Shown here in pieces: positions 21,591-32,745 of a stretch of DNA of 64,000 nucleotides (its first letter is position 1; each line of letters starts with the position of its first letter). The DNA is from Malassezia japonica (taxonomy: Eukaryota; Basidiomycota; Malasseziomycetes; Malasseziales; Malasseziaceae). The position numbers and the translations under genes were made by a program. The stretch is taken from NCBI RefSeq assembly GCF_029542785.1, contig NC_083372.1, positions 62,001-126,000 of the forward strand, read 5' to 3'. The notes under the pieces were generated by a model that was not told the origin of the DNA, did not search any database, and saw nothing but the letters and a program-made list of their open reading frames with translations.

Positions 21591-24071
21591 ATGGTCCCGG
21601 ACAAGGGTGCGCTGCTGCGCGAGGATTTTGTGAACCCCGACGACGTTAAAGCATTTGCGCATGCTCTGCTGAGTGAGGGGGATGTTGGGCACGTTCTGCC
21701 GACCGGTGACCCCTCTTCAGCGCCTCCAATGCGCATTTCAGCCGCATCCGACTTTGCGCCGATCCACGAGAAAGTCAAGAAGCGTCCAGTGGACGAGGAT
21801 GTGAAGCTTCGCTCGGTCGACCGTGGTGTCCCTGAGGGTTTCATGTACTCGGCGCTGCGCTGGCCTCTGCTGTGGCTCGTGGGCACCTTCATCGTGATCG
21901 ACTTTTTATTGTACGTCTTTATCCGCCAGGTGGTGAATATGATCGAGACGCTCGTGGCGTGGCACGGCAAGAGCCGCGAACTTCGCCGCCGGATGCGCTC
22001 GGCGACCTCATACCCGGAGTGGAAGCGCGCGGCACTCGACCTTGACCGCCTGCGCGACTACGAGTCGTGGAAGGGACAGGATGCCAGTGCGTTTTACGAC
22101 TGGCGCATTATCCAGCGAGTGATTGCGGCGCTGAAGGGTACGTCGTATAACTAATACAGTGACGCGCGAGCAGGAGGACACGAATGCGCTGATGGGTGTG
22201 CTGAATCTCTGCCTCAAGAACAACTTTGCCGGCGTCGAGAACTTTTCGCTGTACTCGCAGTCGTTCTACGGCACGAAGCACCTCATCGAGCAGTACTACC
22301 ACGAGCTCGAGCGCGCGCTGCACTACCTCGAGGACTCGGCGCTGGACCCCAAGGTGAAGCGCACCTTTTACCGTGTCGCCTCCAAGAACTTTGGCAAGAC
22401 GGCATTGTGCCTGAGCGGTGGCGCGAGCTTTGCCTACTACCACTTTGGCGTGGTCAAGGCACTGCTCGACGCCAATCTCCTGCCGAACATTGTGAGCGGT
22501 ACGTCGGCCGGCGGTTTGGTCGCCGCGCTCGTGTGTACGCGCACCAACGAGGAGCTCAAGGCGCTACTTGTGCCTGAGCTTGCATCGCGCATCACTGGCT
22601 GTGACGAGCCGCTGTACGTGTGGATCATGCGCATGTACCGCACCGGCGCGCGCTTCGACGCGGTGCGCTGGGCGACCAAGGCCATGTTCTTTACGCGTGG
22701 CTCGCTCACGTTCCGCGAGGCGTTTGAGCGTACCGGCAAGACGCTCAACATTAGTGTCGTGCCGTTTGACCAGCACTCACCCGCGCAACTGCTGAACCAC
22801 ATTACCGCGCCCGACTGTCTTATCTGGAGCGCGCTGATTGCATCGGCGGCGGTGCCGGGCATTCTGAACCCCGTCTTTTTGATGCAAAAGCTCCCGGACG
22901 GCTCGCTGCACCCCTGGAGCTGGGGCTACAAGTACGTTTCTCCGCCTAACCCAGATTCCGCGACGGCAGTCTCCGTGTGGATATTCCGCTGCAGCAGCTG
23001 CACTCGCTGTTTAATGTGACCTATCCGATTGTTTCGCAAGTGAACCCCCATGTGCATCTCTTCCACTATGGCTCGAAAGGCGCGCCTGGGCGCCCGACGG
23101 CCTTCCGCAAAGGCAAGGGCTGGCGCGGCGGTTTTGTGCTGTCCGCTGCAGAGCACATTGTACGTCGACCTACTCACGCAGCTCAAGCTCAACCTGACGA
23201 CCAACTTTAGTAGGTGCGCGAGCTAACGCAGAAATCCTCCGTGATCTCAACTTGCTGCCCAAGATGCTCGGTCAGGACTGGTCGTCGGTCTTTTTGCAGC
23301 CCTTCCACGGTGCAGCGACGATCTGGCCCAAGAGCCAGTTCTGGGACTGGCCGCGTCTGCTGACGGACCCCGACGCAAAGGAGCTGAGCCGCATGCTCTT
23401 TGTCGGCCAGAATGTCACCTTCCCCAAGATGGTACGTTCTCCGTCTCACGCAGCACATGATCAGCAACCGCATCCACATCGAGCGTGCCATTGCGCGTGG
23501 CCGCGAACTTGTGCGCAAAGAGACCGAGGAGCTCGGCGGCCCGTCGCGCACGCTGACCTATGCCTCGGACGACACGCAGCAGTACTCCCCTGCCGAGATC
23601 GAGCCCAGCGAGGCGAGCGAGACGGAGCCGACGGTCCCTTCGATCCCGATCCCGTCGGCAAACGGCCCGCCTCGCCCCAAGCGCAAGTTGCGCAGCAGCT
23701 CGCAGGAACTCCGCAAAGGCCTCGCACGCAGCCAGAGCAGTGTGCTCGAGACCTACTCCCCCGAGTGGTTCCGCTTCCTGCACGGCGTCGACTCGCCCGC
23801 AACCGGCGGCACGCCCGACGACTCGGGCGCCGAAGACGGCCCTGTCTCGAGCCACAGCACGCCCAAACGCGGCATTGTGCAGCGCTACCCCGTCGACGGG
23901 TCGAGCAACGGCTGGCGCCGCCGCGGCTCGATGGTTGCCGACGGCACGCTCTCGACCATGCCCGCCGACGATGCGTGGGCCGATCAGTCTATTTCCTTGA
24001 CCGACGGCGACGAGACGCTCGCCGATACCACCGACGATCGCTCCGCGCACGAGCCTCGTCTTGCTGCATAG
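21591..24071 (+). CDS. Patatin-like triacylglycerol lipase (Tgl3/4/5, SDP1 type)
   Basis: Six exons (21591-22137, 22160-22931, 22955-23159, 23182-23209, 23232-23431, 23454-24071) with five introns of 22-23 nt encode 789 aa. Exon 4 is only 28 nt. A membrane segment ([21 protein letters not shown], about residues 90-110) precedes the DUF3336-like region and the patatin fold. The patatin fold shows the oxyanion loop [14 protein letters not shown], the nucleophile elbow GTSAGG (about residue 296) and the catalytic-dyad Asp in FRDGSLRVD, which is created by splicing. The C-terminal 200 residues are Ser/Pro-rich and probably disordered. Fungal members are lipid-droplet TAG lipases, some with acyltransferase activity. 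I cannot assign it to Tgl3, Tgl4 or Tgl5. The relevance to a lipid-dependent lifestyle is inference. Confidence 0.92.
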
Positions 24072-24154
24072 ATTCGATTGGTTCTCCTGCACGCTTACCA
24101 AGCCAGGCACTGTCGCCGGCCGTGCGACGCCCTTGACCCCGTCGCGTAGCGTGG

Positions 24155-27001
24155 ATGGAATCTGGACGGCAGGAGTATGCAGCGGGTGGGGCCGTGCCGC
24201 CTTACGGTGTAGACGGCCCTGGCCCTGCACGGAGTGCATCAGGAAGTAGTGCACGCAGTGATCCCCGCTCAATTGTCTCGCCGCCGCCCGGCGAGCGGCG
24301 CCGGAGTGCCCAGGCGCCGGGCGGCCCCTCGGCGAGCACCGTGAACCATATGGAGTCGTCGGTGACGCGCTTGCTCGTCGCGACCAAGATGCTGCTCGAG
24401 TCATTGACGCACTGGTCGCTTGGGCAGCAGACCGAGAGCCAGGTATCGGAGATTTACGTCCGCCTCGGCAACGACTTTAACGCGGCGCTCGCGGCGTTTG
24501 CAGGCTACGGAATCGACATGAGCGACATGTTCTCGGTGCCGTCGGACCTGCGCAGCTGCCTTGAGACGTGCCTATCCGAGCCCGCATCGCCCGCGGCGCT
24601 CGAGCAGCACCTGCCGCGCATCCGCGAGATCATCATCCGCCTCTTGCAAGGCCTCAAGGCGAAACAGGCGAGCTACAAACAGCTCCTCCTCGAACAGCGC
24701 TCGCACCCGGTGCAGGGCGTGACGGGGCCGCGCGCGCCTGCGCCGCGCCAGGAGAGCCGCGTCGAGGCAGTCCGCTCCCCGCCGGACGCGTCACGCATTG
24801 GGCCGCGGCCGATTGGCGCGCCGCTGCCGTTCCTCGGCAAGCGCGCCGCGCCGCAGGAGGCAGCGCAGTCGATGCGCGCACCGTCGCGCGACGTCCACGC
24901 CTCGGTTCCCCCGAGCTATGCTACAGAGCCCGAGCCGTACGTCCCTGCAGAAAAGACTGCCGCCCCCGAGCCCGTCGCCGCGGCGGAGCCCGAGGTGCTG
25001 CCCAAGCCGGCGGCCGACGCGCCGACTGCGCTTGCTGTACCCCCTGTTGCGTCCGACGCGCCCGACGCGCCGCCGATCGAAGCGCCGCAGTTTGCCTCGG
25101 CGCCGCTGCCCCGCGCCGACACCGGCGATCCGGACGACGTGAATTTGCGTGCGCTGCGGAGCCGCGATGCGCTCGAGCGCCGCGCGAGCAAGCGCTTTAG
25201 CGCCTACACCTTCAACAAGATGGGCGTCAGTTCCGGCCTGCTTTCTGGCGCCGGAACACAGCTGGGCTCGAGCCCACGCTCCTCGCTCGAGAACCGCACG
25301 TCGTTTGTACGCCACACGCCGCACGGTTCGCTATCGAATGCGAACGAGCTGCGGCCCGCGTCGATGATCTCGGACACGCCCGACGACTCGATCGCGTCAG
25401 CAGCCTCGGGGCCGCCGGAAGCCCTAGAGGCGCCCGCTGTACCCGTGCCCGTGCCCGAGCGCGCGCCTGCGCGTGCGCTGCCGACGATCGCCGCGAGTCC
25501 GCAAGAGCCCGTTTCGCCGGATTGGGGGCGCGTCGCCGATGCGCTGCCCGAAGGCGAGGCACCTGCGCCCCAAGAGACGAGTCTCGACCTCTTTTTGCAG
25601 CTCGGCCGCCAGACGCGCAAGGTGACGGTCGCCGTCGACCTCGGCGCGCCATCGCGTGGCCTGACGGTGGCGCGACTGCGTATGCTCTTTGTGGACCAGT
25701 TTGCGTACTCGCCCGGAATGGATGATTTCCCCGAGATCTACATCAAGGACCCCCAGAGCGGTGTGCAGTACCAGCTTGAGGACCTCGATGACGTCCAAGC
25801 GCGGAGCCTGCTCACGCTGAATATTGAGCCACTTGACCAGGTCAAGCAGCACCTCGACCTGTCCATGACGAGTGTCACGCGCGAGCTGCGCGAGCTGAAG
25901 CAGCTCCTGCGCGAGCAGCACGAGACGCAGGCGGAGGCCCCCCGTGCCGAGCACAAAGGCACGCCGATCGCCGATGCCGCCTTTCGTGCAGCCGGCCAGC
26001 GCATGTCAAGCTACGTCGCGACGCCGCACGCAGATACAGGGTCTTTCCCCGCGCGCGACGCGTCGAGTGCCGGCCAGCACTTTTCGGAGGAGCTCAAGAC
26101 GCAGTACGAGGCGCTGCAGAAGCTGCGCGGCGACTTTGCAATCCTGCGCCAGGTCCACGGCGATGCCGAGCAGGACATGCGCACGCTTTTTGCCGACATC
26201 CGCGGCCAGGTCAAGGAGATGGAGCAGGTGACCTCCCTTGGCCCCTCGGCCGGCCGCAATTTGATCGAGTCGGGCAAGACCAAACTCGATGGGCACTCGC
26301 AAGAGGTCCTGACGACCGTGGAGGATTTGCAGGACCTCATCGAGGACCTCAAGCTCGACGTGAGCCACCGCGGCGTCAAGCCCAAGACCGGCGAGATGAA
26401 CCGCCTCACGACCGAGATTGCCAATGCCACACAGAAGCTGGACGGGCTCGAGCAGTACATCCAGAGCGTCAAGCCCAGTTGGAAGAAGACCTGGGAGACC
26501 GAGCTGCAAAACATTGTCGACGAGCAAGAGTTTTTGAACTACCAGGAAGGGCTGCTGGTCGACTTGAAGCAGGACCACAAGGCGCTGCAGGACGTCTTTG
26601 CCAACATCCAGCAAGTCGTCAAGCTGCGCGACGTCGGCGGCGCCGACACGTCGGACCACAGCGTGCGCCTGCAGCGCTACGTCCCGCCGCCGCCGGACGA
26701 GGAGCACGAGGGGATCGGCACCGTGATGATCGAAGTGCGCGGCCAGACGATCGACCACGAGCGCCGCCTGCGCGCGGTGCAGGCCGCGGAGCGCTCGCGC
26801 AAGGCCAAGGCGGGACAGAAGGACGAGTTCGCCTCGGAGCTCGCAGGATTCGTCGACGGCAAGGCGCTGCGCAAGACCGGAGGACATCGCGAGGTCGAGC
26901 GCATTCGTCAGAAGCGCGACCAGACTACGCTGCGCACCATGCTCTCCAACACCAACCTCGTCGAGACAGAGGCGCAACCGGCCGAGCCCAATGCATCATA
27001 G
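24155..27001 (+). CDS. BUD6: Bud6/Aip3 formin-activating polarity factor
   Basis: The single exon encodes 948 aa. Residues about 60-170 form the conserved N-terminal AIP3 helical region (SSVTRLLVATKMLLESLTHWS, YVRLGNDFNAALAAFAGYGID, LPRIREIIIRLLQGL). A long Pro/Ala-rich disordered linker follows. The C-terminal half carries the Bud6 core: LDLFLQLGRQTRKVTVAVD, PGMDDFPEIYIKDPQSGVQYQLEDLDD and coiled coils to the end, including ITHERRLRAVQAAERS-like heptads. Bud6 binds actin monomers and the formin tail and stimulates cable assembly at bud tip and neck. Its stop codon (26999-27001) abuts the stop of the convergent dynactin gene with no base between. The first ATG gives the family-like start and is preceded by an 83-bp spacer. 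Confidence 0.93.
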   Translation: MESGRQEYAAGGAVPPYGVDGPGPARSASGSSARSDPRSIVSPPPGERRRSAQAPGGPSASTVNHMESSVTRLLVATKMLLESLTHWSLGQQTESQVSEIYVRLGNDFNAALAAFAGYGIDMSDMFSVPSDLRSCLETCLSEPASPAALEQHLPRIREIIIRLLQGLKAKQASYKQLLLEQRSHPVQGVTGPRAPAPRQESRVEAVRSPPDASRIGPRPIGAPLPFLGKRAAPQEAAQSMRAPSRDVHASVPPSYATEPEPYVPAEKTAAPEPVAAAEPEVLPKPAADAPTALAVPPVASDAPDAPPIEAPQFASAPLPRADTGDPDDVNLRALRSRDALERRASKRFSAYTFNKMGVSSGLLSGAGTQLGSSPRSSLENRTSFVRHTPHGSLSNANELRPASMISDTPDDSIASAASGPPEALEAPAVPVPVPERAPARALPTIAASPQEPVSPDWGRVADALPEGEAPAPQETSLDLFLQLGRQTRKVTVAVDLGAPSRGLTVARLRMLFVDQFAYSPGMDDFPEIYIKDPQSGVQYQLEDLDDVQARSLLTLNIEPLDQVKQHLDLSMTSVTRELRELKQLLREQHETQAEAPRAEHKGTPIADAAFRAAGQRMSSYVATPHADTGSFPARDASSAGQHFSEELKTQYEALQKLRGDFAILRQVHGDAEQDMRTLFADIRGQVKEMEQVTSLGPSAGRNLIESGKTKLDGHSQEVLTTVEDLQDLIEDLKLDVSHRGVKPKTGEMNRLTTEIANATQKLDGLEQYIQSVKPSWKKTWETELQNIVDEQEFLNYQEGLLVDLKQDHKALQDVFANIQQVVKLRDVGGADTSDHSVRLQRYVPPPPDEEHEGIGTVMIEVRGQTIDHERRLRAVQAAERSRKAKAGQKDEFASELAGFVDGKALRKTGGHREVERIRQKRDQTTLRTMLSNTNLVETEAQPAEPNAS

Positions 27002-28292
27002 CTACGAGACAGGAAGCATCGCCCAGAATGTATGTGTACGCTCGGAAACCGTCCACGCGACACGCACAGACGCCATGGGCCGGGTCGTACGCACGCCAAA
27101 CACGGCAGTGTGCTGCGACACAACGACGCCTGCCGCAAAGAGGTCGGTATCGGCAGCAGGCGTCGCAGCCGGCTCCACGTCGTACGCCTCCGATCCGCCG
27201 GGGAGCGTGAGCGACGTGGCAGAGAGCGCCGCATCCGGCGCGTAGAGCTCGATGCGCATCGCGTCCATGAGGGGATTCGCGAGCGTGACATGCGTCACGC
27301 CGTCCACGGCACGTACGACACGCAGCGTCGGGAGAAACTCTTTGGCAAGCAGGCGCAGCTTGTAGTTGCTGGAGCTCGTGCGCAGATCTGGTCGCACGAG
27401 AATGTGCCGGCACTCGCGGCAGCGCTTGCACAGCTTGGCGAGCAGACGCACACGCTGGGGGCGCAGCGCACTTGCCTCATACGGCTGCTCGAGCGGCATC
27501 GCGTACCGCTGCGCCTCGTCGGTCAGACCCTGTATCCCATCGAGCGACGTGCACCCGGCGACAAACGCGGCACGCTGCGCCTCGCGAGCCGCCTGCCGCG
27601 CCTGTGCGCCGGCCGCGTCGACGGGCGGCGCAGGAAGCACGTCCGACTCGGGCGGCGGCGGCGCGACGTTTTTTCCTTGCCAGTACCGCGGCGGAAGCGC
27701 GAGGTCGGCGAGCGCTTTGGGCGGCGCAGCGCTTGGCTTGGGCGCACGCTGGAAGAGCGGCGCGAGGTGTGCGCGGACCTGGTCAAGCGCTGTCTGCTCA
27801 GGACCCGGCGCGTCTGCCGGTGGCATCGTGGCTGCGTAAGAAGATCGACGTACCGCTCAGTGTGCTTGCCTTTTCCGCTACGAGTCCTGCTCGTTTCGAG
27901 TCCCAGCGGCAGGCGGCGCACGAGAAAAAGTACGGCGGCACGCTCTGACTCGCCTCGGCGCTCGTCAGCGCCGCGTCGCGCGGCGGATCCGAGCCGTGGA
28001 TAGAGAGAACGTGTGTGCACACGGGGCACGCAAAGCAGCTGCGCGCGCACTGTCCTTTTTGCGCCTGTACCGAAGTGCTCGGCACCTCGAACAAGCAGTG
28101 TGGGCAATAGCAGCTGCTGAGTTCCCATGCAATGCAGTCGTTGCAGCGCAGTTCGTAGCACTCCTCGCAAAAGTAGAGGCCGTCGAGCGATATTCCAGGC
28201 TGCGTCACCGCCGGCAACACGCTGGGGACGTGGCCGCGCGTGCGTGCGGTGCGCAGCTCGTCGTACGCACACGCGCACTGGTACGTGGTCAT
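27002..28292 (-). CDS. Dynactin p62 subunit (DCTN4-like)
   Basis: Two exons (28292-27854, 27831-27002; 22-nt intron) encode 422 aa. The N-terminal half holds the p62-type zinc/RING-like cysteine array: [34 protein letters not shown] and [10 protein letters not shown]. The second half contains another pair in [14 protein letters not shown] followed by FLPTLRVV and a beta-rich C-terminus. p62 sits at the pointed-end complex of dynactin and helps target dynein to cargo or the cortex. It is shorter than animal DCTN4 but has the same order of parts. Divergent from XPB with 63 bp between starts. Confidence 0.88.
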
Positions 28293-28355
28293 CGCCAGGA
28301 TGGACCGTGCATGTATGGGGAAATACGCCGATTTTGCTTTCTCGCTGCGACGGCG

Positions 28356-30677
28356 ATGTCGGCCAGTGCGGGGGACGATGCCCCCTTGTCGGGCCTGAAT
28401 GCGGTCTCCTCGATCGTGCGCCGCGACTTTTCGCGCATGCCGCTCAAGATTGATCACAATAGCCGCCCCCTGTGGATCTCGCCGGACGATGGGCACATCA
28501 TTCTCGAAGGATTCAATACGCTCGCCGAGCAGGCGCAAGACTTTCTCATTGCGATCGCAGAGCCTGTCAGCCGGTACGTGCCCCGTCTTACGCAGCCCGA
28601 GCTTTGTGCACGAGTACAAATTGACGCCTTACTCGCTCTATGCGGCGGTTTCGGTCGGCTTGGAGCCGAACGACATTATCGAGGTGCTGAACCGCCTGTC
28701 CAAGGTGCCCGTGCCCAAGTCCGTGCTCGATTTTATCCGCGAGTACACGGCGAGCTTTGGCAAGATCAAGCTGGTTTTGCGGCAAAACAAGTACTTTGTT
28801 GAGAGCTCGCACCCCGAGATTCTGCAGATGCTCCTACGCGACGAAGTCATTGCGGAAGCACGCATCAAGCCCGACGCCACCGCGGCGCCGGCACGGCCCG
28901 AAGCAGCGCCGAAAGCGCCAACCGCGACGTCTGCTGCCGCGCCGAGCCAAGGCGAGCAAGAGGGCACAGGCACGCCGGGCGCTCAGCCGGCCGGCGAGCA
29001 GGACCTCTTTAGCGCGGTGATTGGCGTGTACGATGCCGACGAGCTCGACGAGGACGACGCGGTGCACAGTTTCGAGATCCGCGAAGAGTTTATCGAGACG
29101 GTGAAGCGGCGCTGCAATGAGCTCGGTTTTCCTATGCTTGAGGAGTACGACTTCCGCAACGACCGGCTGAATCCCGACCTGGACATTGACCTAAAGCCTA
29201 TCACGCATATCCGGCCGTACCAGGAAAAGAGTCTTGCCAAGATGTTTGGTAACAGTCGCGCACGCAGCGGCATTATTGTGCTGCCGTGTGGCGCCGGCAA
29301 GACCTTGGTCGGGATTACCGCTGCGTGCACGATCAAAAAGTCGTGCCTCGTGCTTTGCACCAGCAGCGTGAGTGTCATGCAATGGCGGCAGCAGTTCCTG
29401 CAGTGGAGCAACGTGCAAGACTCGCAGATCAGCGTATTCACTGCGGACGAGAAGCAAAAGTTCTCGGGTGCGTCGGGTATCGTCGTGTCGACCTACTCCA
29501 TGGTAGCCAACACCGGCAAGCGCTCGCACACCTCGCAAAAAATGATGAACTTTTTGGAGAGCCGCGAATGGGGTTTCATCTTGCTGGACGAGGTGCACGT
29601 CGTGCCCGCTAGCATGTTCCGTCGCGTCCTGACCAAGATCAAGGCGCATGCCAAGCTCGGCCTTACTGCGACGCTCGTGCGTGAGGACGAAAAGATTGAC
29701 GAACTGAATTTCCTGGTCGGTCCCAAGTTGTATGAAGCCAACTGGATGGACCTCGCCGCGAAAGGGCACATTGCGACGGTGCAGTGCGCCGAGGTATGGT
29801 GCTCCATGACCGCTGAGTTCTACCGCGAGTACCTCCGCGAAAAGAGCCGCAAAAAGATGCTACTGTACTGTATGAACCCTACCAAGTTCCAGGCGGCGCA
29901 GTACCTGATCCAGTACCACGAGAACCGGGGCGACAAGATCATTGTGTTTTCTGACAATGTGTACGCTTTGGAGGCGTACGCCATCAAGCTAGGCAAGCCC
30001 TACATCCACGGCGGCACGCCGCAGATTGAGCGCATGCGCATTCTGCAAAACTTCCAGCACAACCCGATCGTCAATACCATCTTCCTGTCCAAGGTCGGCG
30101 ATACGTCGATCGATTTGCCGGAAGCGACGTGCCTCATCCAGATCTCGTCGCACTTTGGCTCGCGTCGTCAAGAGGCGCAGCGTCTCGGCCGCATTCTGCG
30201 TGCCAAGCGCCGCAATGACGAGGGCTTCAACGCTTTCTTTTACAGTCTCGTGAGCAAGGACACGGCCGAGATGTTCTACTCGACAAAGCGGCAGCAGTTC
30301 CTGATCGACCAGGGCTATGCGTTCCGCGTGATTATGAATTTGGTGGGCCAGCAAGAGATGCCAGGCCTCGTCTACTCTACCAAGTCGGAGCAGATTGAAC
30401 TCTTGCAGAGCGTGCTGATCGCTTCGGAGAGCGCCGCCGACTTTGGCTCCGACGTGCACGCGGGCGAAATGGGCCTCGCGCCCGGCAGCGCGCCCAAGGC
30501 CAAGCGGATGACCGGCAGCCTCAACGCATTGAGCGGTGCACAGCACATGTCCTATGTGGTACGTATTTCTACTAACCCCAGGAACGCAACCGCTCCATGA
30601 ACCGCTCTCTGGCCAACGACCAGCCGCGGCACAAGGCGTTCCAAAAGCGCCTCGCTGGCGCCAAGAAGCGTACATAG
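28356..30677 (+). CDS. SSL2: XPB/Ssl2/Rad25 DNA translocase of TFIIH
   Basis: Three exons (28356-28573, 28596-30558, 30582-30677; introns 22 and 23 nt) encode 758 aa. XPB landmarks run in order: [42 protein letters not shown] (restored by splicing), Walker [21 protein letters not shown] (DEVH box), the RED motif in [10 protein letters not shown], helicase motif [19 protein letters not shown], and the C-terminal [20 protein letters not shown] opens promoter and damaged DNA as part of TFIIH. The N-terminus before PLWISP is only about 36 residues, far shorter than budding yeast Ssl2. An ATG at 28311 would add 15 residues, but it is only 18 bp from the dynactin start, so I chose 28356. Confidence 0.95.
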
Positions 30678-30693
30678 CACGTGGCACCACGTG
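30678..30693. promoter_or_regulatory. Paired CACGTG hexamers downstream of XPB, upstream of transposase-derived gene
   Basis: CACGTG occurs at 30678-30683 and 30688-30693, the first touching the XPB stop codon, four bases apart. The pair lies 130-145 bp upstream of the start of the transposase-derived gene and is the most likely promoter element in this tandem spacer (inference). Confidence 0.4.
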
Positions 30694-30822
30694 GTCAGAC
30701 AACCGCCGAATTTTGCTGGGGCAACATTGCAAATTGTATACCATCCCTGGGTCATCGCTCCTGGATTGCAATTTTTTTCCCTCCATACGCGTAGCGCGAC
30801 TTCACGCGACAAGATTAACGTG

Positions 30823-32745
30823 ATGGGCGATCCATCCATTTCATCGGCGATGCTGGACAGCGTCCCCATGGCCGGCGTACGTGATTCCGTGCTTACCCAG
30901 ACTGTCCCGCCTCCGATCGAAACCGTGTCGATCAAGGTGGGGGATCTCTTTCCCAACATGAAGCAGTTCCGCGCAAAGCTCGGCCTGTATGGTATTACGC
31001 ACAAGTGCCCGTACCGTGCGCGCCGCAGTGACAACAGCCGCTTTGTCGGCATCTGCCCCACGGTCATGAACGAGCTGAAAAAGGAGGACCATGGCCAGGA
31101 GTCGCCGGACACAAGCTTTGGGGGCGAGTCGAGCAAGGGCGCGATGCAGCGGGGTACTGGCAAGGCATCCTGCCCATTTAACGTCATCGCGCGGAGACGC
31201 AAGGAGGGTGGCGTCTGCGTGACACGCGCCATTCTCAACCACTCTCCAGACTGTACCGCGCCGGTTACGTTCTCGACCTCGGCGACGTCCGCGTACATGG
31301 CGCAGCTCATGGACGACAATGCGTCGACCATCGCGCCGCGCGAGATTGGAAAGTATGTTCACGAGGCCACGGGTACCAAACTGTCCTACTCGACCCTGTG
31401 GCGTACCTCGCATCTGCTGGCGACCAAAGAGCGCGAGCGACAGGACGCGACCTTTAAGAAGATTGTTCCTTTCTTGAACGCATTCCGCGAGGCGAATCCA
31501 GGGACACTGGCTGTGGTCGAGCAACGACCGGATGCGCGCTTCTACCGCGCGTTCCTTTGCCCCGGCGCGCTGGCGGGCGCGTTTGGCGACTGTCCTTTCT
31601 CGCTGCACGTGGAAGCCATGCCGATTACGTCGTTCCACGGCGGCTCTTTGCTGATTGCCTATGTCAAAGACGGCCTAGGCGCACTTGTCCCTCTTGCGCT
31701 CGGCATTACGCCGCAAGAGGACGAGGAAAATTGGCGCTTCTTTTTTCACCAGTTGCTCACCGCACTGCCGATCATCGGCTGCCCGGGCGTGACGGTGACG
31801 CACGCAAAAGACGCAGCGATTAACGACGCGCAACTCTCTGTGCTGCCGACGTCGCGGAGCAGCACAGCCTTTACCCGGTTAGACTGGACCGCGTCTGGAA
31901 CGTTGCACGAGTACTACACGCAATTGTCGCAGTTGTGCTCGAACAGCTACTTTACCATCATGGTCGGTTGGATTACGCAGGTCGCCGTGCTCGTGTACGC
32001 GCGCTACGTTGAGCTCGAGACGGAGCACAGCGTCTTCCCCGGCGGCATCTTGGGCCGCTTGAATGTCGGCTCGAGCGGTTGGGAAGTGGCGTCGTTCGGC
32101 CCGTCCGACTATCTCGTGGTCAATGCACACGAGAAGCAACAGGTAAACCTCGCGCTACGCACCTGTAGCTGCGGTCAATGGATGGAGCACCCGTTCCCTT
32201 GTATCCACGCGACGCGCTGCTTGCCGCTCGAGCGGTTAGTCGGCCTCGGTCAATTTGTGCACCCCTCCTATTTCACGGAGAGTGTGCGACGATGCTACAG
32301 CCGCCGCATGGCCCTTATTGATGCGAATGCCGTGCCAGCGCAGGACGACCCTTCGATGAGTCGCGCAGAGCACGGGTTCGTGGGCGACGCAGCGACGAAC
32401 CCCGATGCGGTGGTGATCCCGACCGAGATGCCATTGCTCCCGCCTTCTGCGGTTGAGACCGTGAAGCGTGGCCGTGGTCGCCCCCGTGTTGTTCGCTCGA
32501 ACAACGGCGGGCGTGGCGCTGGGCTTGGCGCCATGTACCAGTGCGGCCACTGCCACGGAAAAGGGCACAATTCACGCACCTGCCCTCTGAACAACAAAAA
32601 CGATAATGTGCCAGTGCACAACACCCCCCCGTCGGCAGGCTCGATGAACGCCGCGACGCAGTCACCGGCATCGGCCGTGTTTGGCGACGCTCCTGTCCCT
32701 TTTGCGATTGACGCCGCTCTTACGCATTCTACCGCAACTGTCTAG
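30823..32745 (+). CDS. Domesticated MULE-type transposase with SWIM and CCHC zinc motifs
   Basis: The single exon encodes 640 aa. The order matches Mutator/FAR1-like transposases. First is an N-terminal DNA-binding-like region (FPNMKQFRAKLGLYGI ... SCPFNVIARRR). The RNase-H-like core follows (FSLHVEAMPITSFHGGSLLIAYVKDG ... LALGITPQEDEENWRFFFHQL). A SWIM finger CxC...CxH lies at about residues 448-462 (CSCGQWMEHPFPCIH). Last are an AT-hook-like GRGRPR and a CX2CX4HX4C knuckle (CGHCHGKGHNSRTC, about 574-587). The canonical first catalytic Asp aligns with Glu264 (HVEAM), and the second Asp position reads His327 (VTVTHAKD), so the triad looks lost. I see no terminal inverted repeats or target duplication. 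It is probably a host-adopted nuclear DNA-binding protein. First ATG used. Confidence 0.75.
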   Translation: MGDPSISSAMLDSVPMAGVRDSVLTQTVPPPIETVSIKVGDLFPNMKQFRAKLGLYGITHKCPYRARRSDNSRFVGICPTVMNELKKEDHGQESPDTSFGGESSKGAMQRGTGKASCPFNVIARRRKEGGVCVTRAILNHSPDCTAPVTFSTSATSAYMAQLMDDNASTIAPREIGKYVHEATGTKLSYSTLWRTSHLLATKERERQDATFKKIVPFLNAFREANPGTLAVVEQRPDARFYRAFLCPGALAGAFGDCPFSLHVEAMPITSFHGGSLLIAYVKDGLGALVPLALGITPQEDEENWRFFFHQLLTALPIIGCPGVTVTHAKDAAINDAQLSVLPTSRSSTAFTRLDWTASGTLHEYYTQLSQLCSNSYFTIMVGWITQVAVLVYARYVELETEHSVFPGGILGRLNVGSSGWEVASFGPSDYLVVNAHEKQQVNLALRTCSCGQWMEHPFPCIHATRCLPLERLVGLGQFVHPSYFTESVRRCYSRRMALIDANAVPAQDDPSMSRAEHGFVGDAATNPDAVVIPTEMPLLPPSAVETVKRGRGRPRVVRSNNGGRGAGLGAMYQCGHCHGKGHNSRTCPLNNKNDNVPVHNTPPSAGSMNAATQSPASAVFGDAPVPFAIDAALTHSTATV

